A DNA stretch of 64,000 nucleotides from Arcicella aurantiaca (GTDB taxonomy: Bacteria; Bacteroidota; Bacteroidia; Cytophagales; Spirosomataceae). Positions 53,314-62,881 of the stretch are shown piece by piece (positions within the stretch are counted from its first letter, which is position 1; the number at the start of each line of letters is the position of its first letter). The notes under the pieces were generated by a model that was given only the letters and a program-made list of their open reading frames with translations, was not told the DNA's origin and did no database searches. Position numbers and translations under genes: made by a program. The stretch is taken from positions 62,001-126,000 of the forward strand of contig NZ_QGGO01000007.1 in NCBI RefSeq assembly GCF_003148625.1, written 5' to 3'.

Positions 53314-54495
53314 ATGATTAAAAATGTTACTAACGCTCTTAGAGCGTCTTTAATGCTTGGATTAACTATGTCAACTGCGACAATTTTCGCACAGACAACT
53401 GTACCTCTATCTTCAGATACACGTATTCCTACCCCAGCTATTCCATCATTAATCATTACTCCTGATGCACGTTCTGCGGGTATGGGTGATGCCGGTGTTG
53501 CTATTTCAGCTGGAGATGGTGATGCAAACTCAATTTTCTGGAATCCAGGTAAAATGCCATTTGCAGGTAAAGACATGGGCGTTTCGTTATCATATACGCC
53601 TTGGTTACGTCAATTGGTAAACGATATGGCATTACTTAATGGTAGTTTTTACAAAAAAATTAAGAACAACCAAGTAATTGGTGCTTCAATCCATTATTTT
53701 GACCAAGGACTTTTCCAAGCTACTGATAACACTGGTAATTCTTTAGGTAATTATAATTCAAAAGAATATGCAATTTCTATTTCATATTCACGCAAATTGT
53801 CTGAAAAGTTAGGTTTGGGTGTAAATATCAAATATATTAATTCTACTTTGTTAAGTGGTTTAGCAACTACTTCATCTTTAGGTTTTAATGTTCAACCAGC
53901 TTCAACTGTAGCAGCCGATATTGGTTTATTCCATACGTCAAAAAGTGATAAAAAATGGAACTATAACTGGGGTTTGATGATTCAAAATATTACGGGTAGA
54001 GTTTCTTACGGTGGTTCAGAATCTAACTTTGTTCCTACAAACTTCAAAGCAGGTTTAGCCGCAATTAATACGATTGATGCTCATAACAAATTGACATTAA
54101 CAGTTGATATTAATAAACTGATGGTACCAACGCCAACAATTGACCCTGCAACAGGTAAATTGAAACAACCAAGTACAGCTATTGGCGGTATTTTAGGTTC
54201 ATTTGGTGATGCTCCAGATGGTTTCGGAGAAGAATTAAAAGAAATTAATCTTTCATTAGGTGGTGAATATTTATACAACGATATGTTTGCTGCTCGTTTA
54301 GGTTATTTCCATAGAAGTACTGACAAAGGTGGTAATCCTTATTTTACAGCAGGTTTCGGTGTTAAATTAGAGAAAAAATACGGTTTAGATTTTGCTTATT
54401 TAATCCCTTCAGGAAGCGGAAGTCCTTTAGCACAAACGTTAAGAATTTCACTTCATGCTAATTTTAATGCAGCTCCAAAAGTAATTGCTAATTAG
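53314..54495 (+). CDS. porV: T9SS outer-membrane protein PorV
   Basis: 393 residues. Signal peptide 1-27 (ends TIFAQ), then the family motif PSLIITPDARSAGMGDAGVAIS and a FadL-like 14-strand barrel with GLAT, FHRSTDKGGNPYFTAGFG. PorV (LptO) shuttles cargo from the T9SS translocon to PorU. porU lies 142 bases upstream on the same strand with no terminator between, so they are probably co-transcribed. Confidence 0.95.
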   Translation: MIKNVTNALRASLMLGLTMSTATIFAQTTVPLSSDTRIPTPAIPSLIITPDARSAGMGDAGVAISAGDGDANSIFWNPGKMPFAGKDMGVSLSYTPWLRQLVNDMALLNGSFYKKIKNNQVIGASIHYFDQGLFQATDNTGNSLGNYNSKEYAISISYSRKLSEKLGLGVNIKYINSTLLSGLATTSSLGFNVQPASTVAADIGLFHTSKSDKKWNYNWGLMIQNITGRVSYGGSESNFVPTNFKAGLAAINTIDAHNKLTLTVDINKLMVPTPTIDPATGKLKQPSTAIGGILGSFGDAPDGFGEELKEINLSLGGEYLYNDMFAARLGYFHRSTDKGGNPYFTAGFGVKLEKKYGLDFAYLIPSGSGSPLAQTLRISLHANFNAAPKVIAN

Positions 54496-54534
54496 AATTT
54501 GTCGGAATTATTATTCCGAATCATATAATTTCTT

Positions 54535-54566
54535 AAAAATGACATTTCTTCGGAAGTGTCATTTTT
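54535..54566 (+). terminator. terminator of porUV with a UUCG loop
   Basis: AAAAATGACATTTC and GAAGTGTCATTTTT pair around TTCG, giving an extra-stable C(UUCG)G loop followed by a T-rich tail. One T-G wobble interrupts the stem. Confidence 0.85.
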
Positions 54567-54640
54567 GTTTGTAACCACATAGAAATAATAGCTTCGTAAC
54601 TTTAAGTCACGGTTCTATTATATTAAACACTAAATAAGCT

Positions 54641-55918
54641 ATGTTAGATAGAACAATAAGTCCTGATTTTCAAACAATTCAAAACATAAATATTCCGCCA
54701 GTACAAGTAATTACTTTATCAAACGGAATTTCTCTGTATGTTATAAATGTTGGCGAACAGCCAGTCATTAAAGTAGAGTTTAGTTTTGATGCAGGTAATT
54801 TACAAGAATCACAAAATGGCGTTTCTTTATTTACAGCCAAAATGATTACCGAAGGGACAACAAAATATAACTCCGCAGAGATTAGTGAATATTTTGATAA
54901 ATTCGGGTCATTTACAGAGTCTGGACAAGGTTTAGACCGTGCAAGTTTTACTGTTTATGGATTAAAAAAACATCTTTCCTCATTATTGCCAATGGTGCAA
55001 GAATTGTTAAACGATGCCGTTTTTCCAGAAGGAGAATTAGAAACGTTAAAGAAAATTCAACAACAAACGCTACAAGTTAACTCAGGTAAAACTGCGTTTA
55101 TTGCCAATAAAACATTTCGGAAAAAGATTTTTGGAGACTCACATCCTTATGGGAATTCAATTTCAGAAGAAGCAATTCAAGCAGTAAATCAAGATTTACT
55201 TATCAATTTTTACAGTGATTTTTGGAAAGGAAAGCCTTTCAAAATTTTTCTATCAGGTAATGTTGGCGAAGCTGAAATAGCATTAATAGAGCAGTATTTT
55301 GGGAAAACCGATTTGGGAAAAAGTCCTCTTAAAAAGGAATACTCTTTGGCAATGTTCAATAAAGGCGAGAATGTGTTGGTAGAGAAAGAAGGGGCTGTTC
55401 AATCGTCTATACGTATGGGTAAGCAGTTTATGACTCGTAAACATCCAGACTTCTTTACAATGTTGTTATTAAATGAAACTTTAGGTGGTTATTTTGGCTC
55501 AAGATTAATGAAAAATATTCGAGAAGATAAAGGCTTCACTTATGGAATTTCGTCCAATTTAGCGTTGTTTGGACAAGCTGGCTACTTTGTAATTGGAACA
55601 GATGTAAAAAAGGAATTTACTCAGCAAACAATTGACGAAATTCATAAGGAAATTAAAATTTTGCAAACCGAATTAATATCAAGTAATGAGTTAGAAACCG
55701 TAAAAAATTATATGATAGGTTCATTTGCAGGGTCATTAAATACACCATTTGATATTGCAGACAGATATAAAGTAATCTTTTCAGAGAATCTTTCCTTAGA
55801 TTTTTATCAAAATTATATTTCTAATATTCAACAAATTTCAGATGTTATGCTTTTAGAAGCAGCGAATAAATATCTGGATATAGATTCGCTTTTTGAGATT
55901 GTTGTGGGAGGAAAATAG
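54641..55918 (+). CDS. M16-family peptidase-like protein, no zinc motif
   Basis: 425 residues. Pattern of the non-catalytic M16 subunit: VEFSFDAGNLQESQNGVSLFTAKMITEGT, where an active enzyme would have HxxEH; it is missing. The C-terminal half keeps the substrate-clamp pair GGYFGSRLMKNIREDKGFTYGISS. In Bacteroidetes and mitochondria such inactive partners pair with an active M16 protein; none is adjacent here. Perhaps a chaperone-like or binding subunit. Confidence 0.88.
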   Translation: MLDRTISPDFQTIQNINIPPVQVITLSNGISLYVINVGEQPVIKVEFSFDAGNLQESQNGVSLFTAKMITEGTTKYNSAEISEYFDKFGSFTESGQGLDRASFTVYGLKKHLSSLLPMVQELLNDAVFPEGELETLKKIQQQTLQVNSGKTAFIANKTFRKKIFGDSHPYGNSISEEAIQAVNQDLLINFYSDFWKGKPFKIFLSGNVGEAEIALIEQYFGKTDLGKSPLKKEYSLAMFNKGENVLVEKEGAVQSSIRMGKQFMTRKHPDFFTMLLLNETLGGYFGSRLMKNIREDKGFTYGISSNLALFGQAGYFVIGTDVKKEFTQQTIDEIHKEIKILQTELISSNELETVKNYMIGSFAGSLNTPFDIADRYKVIFSENLSLDFYQNYISNIQQISDVMLLEAANKYLDIDSLFEIVVGGK

Positions 55919-56043
55919 GGAATTTATATAGAAATGTAACTGTTTGATTTTTAGTATTTTATGATGTTTTTTCATTTAAAGTCTTTCATTTGAAATTTAT
56001 ATCTTGAGAATATTAAAAAAAAATAAAAACTTTTTAAGACATA
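55919..56043. other. AT-rich spacer before ribosomal protein genes
   Basis: No gene, repeat or hairpin recognised other than the rpmG promoter that follows. Confidence 0.5.
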
Positions 56044-56075
56044 TTTGCCTAAAACTCAAAGATTTACTACCTTTG
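56044..56075 (+). promoter_or_regulatory. Bacteroidetes-type promoter of bL33 gene
   Basis: TTTG (56044-56047) and TACCTTTG (56068-56075) with 20 bases between them, a full consensus match. The leader to the ATG is about 130 bases. Confidence 0.65.
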
Positions 56076-56206
56076 CAGTCCTGTTTGGGAAATAGCTAAT
56101 CGTTATTGGTTGTTGCTTATTCATAAGTAACTTATAATCAGTTGATAACAATGATGATTGCTTCATTTACGTCACAACGATTAACGCATAATTTTATCAT
56201 AAAGCA

Positions 56207-56389
56207 ATGGCTAAGAAAGGCAATAGAATCCAAGTAATTTTGGAATGTACTGAACAAAAAACATCAGGAGTTCCAGGAATGTCTCGTTACATTACCAAAA
56301 AGAATCGTAAAAATACTACAGCTCGTTTAGAGTTGAAAAAATACAATCCTTTCTTGAAGAAAGTAACGGTACACAAAGAAATCAAGTAA
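56207..56389 (+). CDS. rpmG: 50S ribosomal protein bL33
   Basis: 60 residues: [45 protein letters not shown]. Usual length and pattern of the zinc-free L33 type. Bacteroidetes normally have rpmB (bL28) directly before it and DUF4295 after; rpmB is not present upstream here. Confidence 0.97.
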   Translation: MAKKGNRIQVILECTEQKTSGVPGMSRYITKKNRKNTTARLELKKYNPFLKKVTVHKEIK

Positions 56390-56481
56390 TCCACTTAGGA
56401 GTTAGACACATATAGAATTACAAGTGATGCTTGTCATCATTTTAATTTTAAATTATCAACTTCATAACTTATTATAAAAAA

Positions 56482-56634
56482 ATGGCAAAGAAGGTAGTTG
56501 CAACCCTGAAAAAAGAAGGTGGTGTAAAATACGCTAAAGTTATTAAAGCTGTAAAAAGCCCTGTAACTGGTGCTTATACATTCAAAGAAGAAATCATTCT
56601 TCAAGATGAAGTACAAGCAGCTTTCAAAGGATAG
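56482..56634 (+). CDS. DUF4295 protein, probable Bacteroidetes ribosomal protein
   Basis: 50 residues: MAKKVVATLKKEGG, VKYAKVIKAVKSPVTGAYTF, KEEIILQDEVQAAFKG. This is the complete DUF4295 pattern, a Bacteroidetes-specific small basic protein always found after rpmG; from memory it is assigned to the large ribosomal subunit (bL38), which I cannot verify here. Co-transcribed with rpmG across a 92-base gap and ended by the terminator at 56655-56690. Confidence 0.9.
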   Translation: MAKKVVATLKKEGGVKYAKVIKAVKSPVTGAYTFKEEIILQDEVQAAFKG

Positions 56635-56654
56635 TATATCCGAAAGACTTAATT

Positions 56655-56690
56655 AAAGCCTCTATTGTGAACCAATAGAGGCTTTTTATT
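56655..56690 (+). terminator. terminator of rpmG-DUF4295 operon
   Basis: AAAGCCTCTATTG (56655-56667) and CAATAGAGGCTTT (56673-56685) with a 5-nt loop and T-run. Confidence 0.9.
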
Positions 56691-57026
56691 TAATAATAGC
56701 TTTAAATAAGAATGAATACACCTACTGAAAGTTAATCGTTAATCCTGATAGATATTGTGTTGAATAATATTGAGAAAAAAGCCCAAAGAAAGATTCTAAG
56801 GGCTTTTGCAGTCTCCATAAGCTATTTTATATTGTCTTTTAGTTTTATGTCATATTTACGAAGTAACTATCATAATAGTTTGTACTGTGTTAAGAATAAG
56901 TGAATTTTAGGTCAAATGAACTCAATCGATACTAAGACGTAAAAAAGAATAAAAAGGTTGTGTTATGAGCAAAAAAAGTCCTCTCGAAGTTATCAAGAGG
57001 ACTTTTTGTATATAAACCTTAATTGA
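56691..57026. other. gap with two further terminator hairpins
   Basis: GAAAAAAGCCC...GGGCTTTTGC near 56770-56806 and AAAGTCCTCTCGA...TCAAGAGGACTTTTTG near 56977-57008 are both hairpins with T-runs. The second serves the converging minus-strand gene (57027-58811), the first has no obvious upstream gene and may mark a lost or non-coding transcript. Confidence 0.6.
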
Positions 57027-58811
57027 TTATTTTTTAGGTTTGTCAGGAATGATACGAATATCTTCTGGTTTTTTAGGGTCAATATAGAATTTATATTTAG
57101 CCACAGTACCAGTTGGTTTACAATCTCCTGCATTCAAACGTTGAACTTCATATTCATATACTGCTGGATTCTTTGGAAGTGGAAGATCCTTAGGCCATTT
57201 GATATTTGGGTCAGTAGCAACGTTTTCGTAGTTAACAGTTGAGCTATAAGTTTTTACACCAGTAGCACCTGAAACAGATTTCTTACGTCTTGGAACTAAA
57301 CGTTTTGGTTTAGCAACCGCCACTGCATCAGCAGGTTTAGCAGGAGCAACAGTTGTTGCTTTACGAGCTTTACGACGTGGCTTGTAAGCTGAAGAACCTC
57401 CGAAATATTTTGTAGCTGTTGAGCCTCCAAAAATTTTGAACATATATTGGTCTTCAACAGGTTTTGCAACAATATTCTGAACAACTGGTTTAGCTCTGTA
57501 TCCAAAACTTGCAGCAGATGCTTCAGATAAACATTTTCCTTCTACACTTGACTGAACTGTGTAGTAATAGAAGCTACAATCATCTCCATTTACTAATGAA
57601 ACGTTTGCTGGTAAGCTCAAGTTAGCATTTTTAGTAGTTTGTTGATAGATTGGAGTTCCAGAACCGTCAGCTTTGTAAAGTTTGAAGATATATTCTTCAT
57701 TCTCTGGAGTTGCAGAAGTGCTTTTCCAACGGAAAGAAGGAATTGTAGTTGAGCCATTATCATACATCATTCCGTTTTCTCCTTGTAAAGTAGGAATAGC
57801 ACAAACAACTGGTGCTGGAGGAGGAGGTAATAATGAATAAATCGTATTTCCTGTTTTCTCTCCAAATGTGTGAGAAAGAGCTAAACCGAAGTTACAACCA
57901 CCATGAGTACGAGTATATTCTCTGGTTAATACTTTAATTGATGAAGGAGTCACATCTCCACCATCTACTGTATAAGGAGTTGAAGTTAAGAATCCTTGTC
58001 CATTTAATCCAACTGCCCAGTTTTTAGCAAAATTGTAAAGAATGTCAACACTTAATAAACCACCTAATTGGTTTTTTGATGCTGAAGGCGAAGTACGGAA
58101 TATGATAGCATCAGCACCTAAAGCACCTGTTGTTACAGCACCAAATCTTGGAGCTGAACTATTGAATAAACCTCCTTTTAAATCAACATCAACATTAATT
58201 TTCTTACTTACTGGTAAAGCTAATGCAGGTCCGATTAATAAATAGAAATCTTCGTAGTTTCCTTGAGTATCATATTTAACTGAACTTGGAGCGATTCTTT
58301 CACTTAAAGGTCTTGTCGCATTTATGATATTTATATTTTTAGCAATTTGACCATCTGCACCTTTGTAATCATCACTCACCCCAAAATTTTGGTATCCTCC
58401 CATTAAACCTAATCCTAAGATTCCCCAGAAACGATTTATTGAAAGGGTATTGTAAGCACCTGGCTTTAAAAACAATGATTTGTCTTCTCCTTCTTTACAA
58501 AAAGGAATGGCAACACCAACACGGTCTGTAAGTTTCCAATAACTTTTTGGTTTAGTTGAACGCAAAACGTTGCTGTTTTTATAAAAAGCTGAATCAAGGT
58601 AATAACCATCTGCTACTGTTTTTACAACCTGTCCGTTTGAATAGGTAGTAGTAGTGATTCCGTTATCGGTTAAAGAGCTAACGATTGTAGGTTTAGTCTT
58701 CAAGTCTTGGGCTGATGCTAAGTGACCTATACTAAGGCAGGTCAATAGCCCCATAGTTAACCTTTTTGTAGTTTTCTGCAAAAGGCTATTTCCTGAAAAA
58801 ATCTGTGTCAT
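57027..58811 (-). CDS. outer-membrane barrel protein with basic insert, unknown
   Basis: 594 residues; signal peptide 1-34 (ends LASA, then QDLKTKP). Residues about 75-320 look like an outer-membrane barrel (FWGILGLGLMGGYQNFG, NVDVDLKGGLFN, CNFGLALSHTFGEKTGN). About 335-440 is an Ig/Fn3-like domain, and 440-594 holds a strongly basic stretch (YKPRRKARKATT, KPKRLVPRRKKS) flanking an Ala/Pro/Val linker. The unusual basic patch could bind polyanions or peptidoglycan. No family was recognised. Confidence 0.75.
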   Translation of the reverse strand: MTQIFSGNSLLQKTTKRLTMGLLTCLSIGHLASAQDLKTKPTIVSSLTDNGITTTTYSNGQVVKTVADGYYLDSAFYKNSNVLRSTKPKSYWKLTDRVGVAIPFCKEGEDKSLFLKPGAYNTLSINRFWGILGLGLMGGYQNFGVSDDYKGADGQIAKNINIINATRPLSERIAPSSVKYDTQGNYEDFYLLIGPALALPVSKKINVDVDLKGGLFNSSAPRFGAVTTGALGADAIIFRTSPSASKNQLGGLLSVDILYNFAKNWAVGLNGQGFLTSTPYTVDGGDVTPSSIKVLTREYTRTHGGCNFGLALSHTFGEKTGNTIYSLLPPPPAPVVCAIPTLQGENGMMYDNGSTTIPSFRWKSTSATPENEEYIFKLYKADGSGTPIYQQTTKNANLSLPANVSLVNGDDCSFYYYTVQSSVEGKCLSEASAASFGYRAKPVVQNIVAKPVEDQYMFKIFGGSTATKYFGGSSAYKPRRKARKATTVAPAKPADAVAVAKPKRLVPRRKKSVSGATGVKTYSSTVNYENVATDPNIKWPKDLPLPKNPAVYEYEVQRLNAGDCKPTGTVAKYKFYIDPKKPEDIRIIPDKPKK

Positions 58812-59141
58812 ATTTACTTAATTTTGATAAAATGATAAAGTTTTGCGACGGACTAATTTAGTAGTTTGACAATTCTTGTGAGTAAAAGTAACGCTTTTTC
58901 TAAAAAAACAAGTGCTAAAATGCGAAAATTCATATTTTTTTCACAAAAAAACGTGATATACTCTGCTTTTAGGCGTTATTACGCACGATTAATCTTAATT
59001 TTGTGATAATTCTATTGTTGCACAAATATACAACAAGCGTGCCGATATGTGAATACCGTAAACTCAAAGTGTTTTTACTTCGTATGAAACATATTTTTAC
59101 CTGATAATTATCTTCTTTTTTAAATCTTAATTAGAAAATTC
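58812..59141. other. divergent promoter region of panB and barrel gene
   Basis: 330 AT-rich bases. TATATTTG on the minus strand (59023-59030) and TAATTTTG on the plus strand (58996-59003) fit TAnnTTTG; neither has a perfect -33 partner. TTTAGGCGTTATTA near 58969 resembles the palindrome arm at 1965-1980, probably by chance. Confidence 0.5.
58996..59003 (+). promoter_or_regulatory. candidate -7 box of panB
   Basis: TAATTTTG fits TAnnTTTG, 138 bases before the panB ATG. Confidence 0.4.
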
Positions 59142-59957
59142 ATGTCTGTACATACTGAAATTAAGCGAGTTACGACGCATATTTTGCAAGAAATGAAAAA
59201 CCGAGGAGAGAAAATTTCTTGCCTTACTGCTTATGATTATTCAATGGCTCGTATCGTTGATGCGGCTGGTGTTGATTTAATACTTGTTGGTGATTCTGCT
59301 TCAAATGTGATGGCTGGGCATGAAACTACGCTTCCAATCACGCTTGACCAAATGATTTACCATGCTACTTCGGTGGTAAAAGCTGTAAAAAGAGCATTGG
59401 TTGTAGTTGACATTCCTTTTGGGTCTTACCAAGGAAATTCTACTGAGGCATTACGTTCTGCCATTAGAATTATGAAAGAATCTGGTGCTCATGCTGTAAA
59501 GATGGAAGGTGGTTCCGAAATTAAAGAATCGATTGTTAGGGTTTTAAGTGCTGGGATACCTGTAATGGGGCATTTGGGGCTTACTCCTCAGTCAATTTAT
59601 AAATTTGGAACTTATACCGTTAGAGCAAAAGAAGAAGAGGAAGCCAAAAAATTGATGGAGGATGCCAAAATGTTGGACGAAGTTGGTGCTTTTGGTGTTG
59701 TTTTAGAGAAAATTCCTTCTGACTTGACTAAAAAAGTTTCTCAAAGTATTACAATTCCTACCGTTGGTATTGGTGCTGGAGCTGATGCAGACGGACAGAT
59801 TTTGGTTGTTCATGATATGTTAGGAATAAATAAGGAGTTTAAACCGAGATTCCTCCGTAGATATGCTGATTTAGACGGTATAATGAATGAGGCTATTTCT
59901 CAATATGTTAAAGATGTGAAGTCGGTTGATTTCCCAAGCGAAAAAGAAAGTTACTAA
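59142..59957 (+). CDS. panB: 3-methyl-2-oxobutanoate hydroxymethyltransferase
   Basis: 271 residues. PanB makes ketopantoate from 2-oxoisovalerate and methylene-THF for pantothenate and CoA. Visible: [86 protein letters not shown]. panC and panD are elsewhere. The following gap carries repeat words. Confidence 0.96.
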   Translation: MSVHTEIKRVTTHILQEMKNRGEKISCLTAYDYSMARIVDAAGVDLILVGDSASNVMAGHETTLPITLDQMIYHATSVVKAVKRALVVVDIPFGSYQGNSTEALRSAIRIMKESGAHAVKMEGGSEIKESIVRVLSAGIPVMGHLGLTPQSIYKFGTYTVRAKEEEEAKKLMEDAKMLDEVGAFGVVLEKIPSDLTKKVSQSITIPTVGIGAGADADGQILVVHDMLGINKEFKPRFLRRYADLDGIMNEAISQYVKDVKSVDFPSEKESY

Positions 59958-60100
59958 AATTTAGGGATTAGGTGTTGGGGATTAGGGAGAAGTTAGCGAG
60001 TAAAGAGGTAAATATTGAGTTGTCAAAATCTCAAATTTATATCCAAATTTCTAATACCCAATTCCTGAATCCTAACCACCAATCACTAAACACTTAAAAA
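59958..60100. repeat. TTTAGGGATTAGG / CCTAATCCC inverted word repeat
   Basis: TTTAGGGATTAGG and GGGGATTAGGG (59960-59990) are mirrored by CTAATACCCAATTCC and CCTAACCACC (60048-60082). Fills the gap between panB and the pseudouridine synthase gene. Confidence 0.7.
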
Positions 60101-60826
60101 ATGAAAGATTTTCACGTAGTTTATGAAGATAACCACATCATTGTGGTAAATAAAAGAGCTGGTATCTTGGTTCAAGGAGATTCTACTGGCGACCGTACTC
60201 TTACTGATGCTGTTAAGGATTATATCAAAAAGGAATATGGTAAGCCTGGTGATGTATTCCTGCACCCTGTGCATCGGCTCGACCGTCCTGTGAGTGGGCT
60301 TGTTGTTTTTGCTCGTACCTCAAAAGGGCTTGAAAGAATGATGGAGCTTTTTCGAAAAAGAGATATTCGAAAAACTTATTGGGCAGTTGTTAGACGAAGA
60401 CCAAAAGACCTTAAAGGTAAATTGACTCATTGGTTGATTAAGGATGAATCAAAAAATGTGGTGACTGCTTATGAAGAAGAAGTGAAAGGTTCGCAGAAAG
60501 CAGAGTTAAATTATAGAGTGCTTGGAGAAATTAATAAATTTTTCCTTTTGGAGGTTGAATTATTGACAGGAAGACCGCACCAAATCAGAGTTCAACTCGC
60601 CACGATTGGAAGTCCTATTCGTGGCGATTTGAAGTATGGTTATGATAGACCAAATGCTGATGCGAGTATAAATCTTCATGCCAGACAAGTTTATTTTATT
60701 CATCCTGTCAAGAAAGAACCAATAATTTGTAAAGCGGCTGTTCCTCCAAATGCTTTTTGGGAGGAATTCTTAGAACTTGACCCTGATGAGTTTAAGCAAA
60801 AAAATCTTGGTTATCTTCATGAATAA
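60101..60826 (+). CDS. RluA-family pseudouridine synthase
   Basis: 241 residues, single catalytic domain without an S4 domain. Motif HPVHRLDRPVSGLVVFARTSKG holds the catalytic aspartate (about residue 57); LLTGRPHQIRVQLATIGSPIRGDLKYG completes the RluA signature. It isomerises uridine in rRNA or tRNA. A small hydrophobic ORF on the opposite strand overlaps its last 35 bases. Confidence 0.93.
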   Translation: MKDFHVVYEDNHIIVVNKRAGILVQGDSTGDRTLTDAVKDYIKKEYGKPGDVFLHPVHRLDRPVSGLVVFARTSKGLERMMELFRKRDIRKTYWAVVRRRPKDLKGKLTHWLIKDESKNVVTAYEEEVKGSQKAELNYRVLGEINKFFLLEVELLTGRPHQIRVQLATIGSPIRGDLKYGYDRPNADASINLHARQVYFIHPVKKEPIICKAAVPPNAFWEEFLELDPDEFKQKNLGYLHE

Positions 60827-60977
60827 GGGGCGAATAAACATCGTTCCTTATTTGGTCAACTAATCCCAAAAAAGCATGCTTAATTCCTTGTAAAGCTCCC
60901 GATGCAATACTCAAAGGAAGAATTAATGGCAAAAAAATAAGCCATTGCAATATCATAAATTGATTTAGTTTTTTCAT
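60792..60977 (-). CDS. possible small membrane protein overlapping rluA-type gene
   Basis: 61 residues from ATG 60977: MKKLNQFMILQWLIFLPLILPLSIASG, then GIKHAFLGLVDQIRNDV and a polar tail. One or two hydrophobic helices after a Lys-rich start make a plausible small membrane protein. It overlaps the end of the pseudouridine synthase gene by 35 bases on the other strand. It could still be a chance ORF. Confidence 0.45.
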   Translation of the reverse strand: MKKLNQFMILQWLIFLPLILPLSIASGALQGIKHAFLGLVDQIRNDVYSPLIHEDNQDFFA

Positions 60978-61210
60978 ATTGATTTTGATAGCGGTCAAAA
61001 TTGTTTGATAATTTCATTTACAAGAAGATAATGTTCTTATTTTGAATTATTTAAAGACAAATTTCGTGCCGAAGTGGTTTGGTTATAGATTCATTTATAT
61101 CGTAAAAATAAAAATTATTCTTTGAATAACAACATTATTTCAATGAATAATCTTTATTTTTTTCGATATGATTACATTTAGTTTATATATAAAAAAAATT
61201 GTGGAGAAAA

Positions 61211-61246
61211 TAAAAAGCCATGACTGATAACAGTCATGGCTTTTTA
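61211..61246. terminator. bidirectional terminator before yceI-type gene
   Basis: AAAAAGCCATGACTG (61212-61226) and CAGTCATGGCTTTTT (61231-61245) form an exact 15-bp stem with A- and T-runs on both sides. Confidence 0.9.
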
Positions 61247-61261
61247 GGGTATTTCATCACT

Positions 61262-61813
61262 TTATTTCTTTACATAAGGGCTAAATATATATTTTGATTT
61301 TACTGCGATTACTTCTGCAATTTTGGAGAAAACGAGTTTGGGAACATCAATTTTGTGGTCAACAAGTTTTACATCAAAATTGCTGGTTAATGTTATCTTC
61401 TGATTATCCACAGTGAGTTTCCCTTTTATTTCACGTGCTTGCGTTATTCCATGCAAAGTTAGTTGCCCTTTGGCTGTAACGTCGTAAGTGCCGTTTTTAG
61501 TTAAGTCAATATCTTCAACAATTTTTCCCTTGAAAAGACCTGTTGGAAATTTATCAGATTCGATATAGTTTTCATTGAAATGTTCCTGCATCAGTTTGTT
61601 TGGAAAGTCAAAGGCGGTCATTTTCATGCTCACGGCAATTTCCTTAGTTGAGGTATTAAGAATTGCCCCGACGGTTTTGTTGACACCAGAAATATTTTCT
61701 ACTGGCGTTTCTGAAAAAAAACTCGTTTCTCCGCTTTGGGTAGAAAAAAGTTGCCCGAAAGTTGTACTTGAGGTTAAGCAAGTAATAATAATTAATTTAA
61801 TGAAATTTTTCAT
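61262..61813 (-). CDS. YceI-family periplasmic protein
   Basis: 183 residues from ATG 61813, which opens a clear signal peptide (MKNFIKLIIITCLTSSTTFGQ). YceI lipocalin-type domain: FFSETPVENISGVNK, AVSMKMTAFDFPNKLMQEHF, FKGKIVEDIDLTKNGTYDVTAKGQLTLHG. These bind isoprenoid-quinone-like ligands. Third gene of the Rieske-DUF5777-YceI set. Confidence 0.9.
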   Translation of the reverse strand: MKNFIKLIIITCLTSSTTFGQLFSTQSGETSFFSETPVENISGVNKTVGAILNTSTKEIAVSMKMTAFDFPNKLMQEHFNENYIESDKFPTGLFKGKIVEDIDLTKNGTYDVTAKGQLTLHGITQAREIKGKLTVDNQKITLTSNFDVKLVDHKIDVPKLVFSKIAEVIAVKSKYIFSPYVKK

Positions 61814-61884
61814 AACGATTAATGTTTGCTTGATATACGTTAATCTTGAATTATAGGATTGAATTAAGAATGACAATTTAGTTT

Positions 61885-62790
61885 TTATTTATTCATTCCT
61901 TTAGCTCGTTTATCAAAGCTAAAGCTTCTTGAAATATTAAAGCCATAGAAAATTCCTCCATCGCTCCATTGTTTGGTAGTTTGTGCAATAAATTGACGTT
62001 CAATCATTCCTCTTGAATTGGTTAAATGAAACTGAAAAACGTGTCCGCCTGTCTCAATATCAAAACCAAGTGCTAATGAATTATGATAGTTACTTGAACT
62101 TGGTCTGTTAAAATTTGCATAATATTCTGCACTGAGGCTAAGTCTTTTACTTAATTTCAAACGTCCACCAGCACCCAATGCCAGTATATTGTTGGGAGTA
62201 TCTGTTGTTTCTGCCTTATTAAAATGTAAAAAGGTAGGCATCAATTGTAAGGATAGTTTATCGTTGAATTTTCTCGCTATAATTGCTTGTCCTGTGTAGG
62301 TCATTCTTTCAAGATTATCATAGTATTTCATGACTGTTCCAGATTCTAACGCCGAACCTGTGGCAACTGTACTGATGGCATTGCTACCATATAATGTTAA
62401 GGTTACGGGTATGAGGTTAGACTGACGAAGGAGTTTGTATTTAGCATAAAAGTCATACATTTTTTCCTGAGAACTTCTCCCTGCACCGATTGTCAGTTGG
62501 TCGGTTATTCCATATTCTAAACCTAATCTGATACGGGCTTCGTCAAGACCAAAGAAATTCTCGATAAAGCCAGAGTTGATTGCTCCAAAACGGTGTGAAA
62601 TCCAGAAATTCAAATGGTTTTTATTAACGGTTTCAATGGTTTGTCCATTTATTAGTCTCGTTCCTTTGAAAGTAGCGGTAGCGTAGTCAACTTGATTTTT
62701 ACTTTCTGTATCAAGAATTTTCATCAAGTCATCTTGTGAAAATATTGGAGATGATATCGTACATAACAATATAATAAATAGCTTTTTCAT
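61885..62790 (-). CDS. DUF5777-type outer-membrane barrel
   Basis: 301 residues with signal peptide (MKKLFIILLCTISSPIFSQ). Pattern FWISHRFGAINSGFIENFFGLDEARIRLGLEYGITDQLTIGAGRSS followed by barrel-like alternating strands is that of the DUF5777 family, which in Bacteroidetes clusters with YceI proteins and respiratory or redox proteins. Function is unknown; perhaps uptake of a hydrophobic ligand. Confidence 0.87.
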   Translation of the reverse strand: MKKLFIILLCTISSPIFSQDDLMKILDTESKNQVDYATATFKGTRLINGQTIETVNKNHLNFWISHRFGAINSGFIENFFGLDEARIRLGLEYGITDQLTIGAGRSSQEKMYDFYAKYKLLRQSNLIPVTLTLYGSNAISTVATGSALESGTVMKYYDNLERMTYTGQAIIARKFNDKLSLQLMPTFLHFNKAETTDTPNNILALGAGGRLKLSKRLSLSAEYYANFNRPSSSNYHNSLALGFDIETGGHVFQFHLTNSRGMIERQFIAQTTKQWSDGGIFYGFNISRSFSFDKRAKGMNK

Positions 62791-62829
62791 GATTGATTAT
62801 GATATTGGATTGGAATAAAGGATAATGTA

Positions 62830-62864
62830 TTTTCAAGCACCATTCATGTAGAAGGTGCTTGAAA
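62830..62864 (-). terminator. hairpin between Rieske and DUF5777 genes
   Basis: TTTTCAAGCACC and GGTGCTTGAAAA form a 12-bp stem (62830-62841 with 62853-62864); minus-strand reading places it just after the Rieske gene. It may attenuate transcription into the downstream genes. Confidence 0.65.
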
Positions 62865-62881
62865 AATTATATGAGGTAGGG

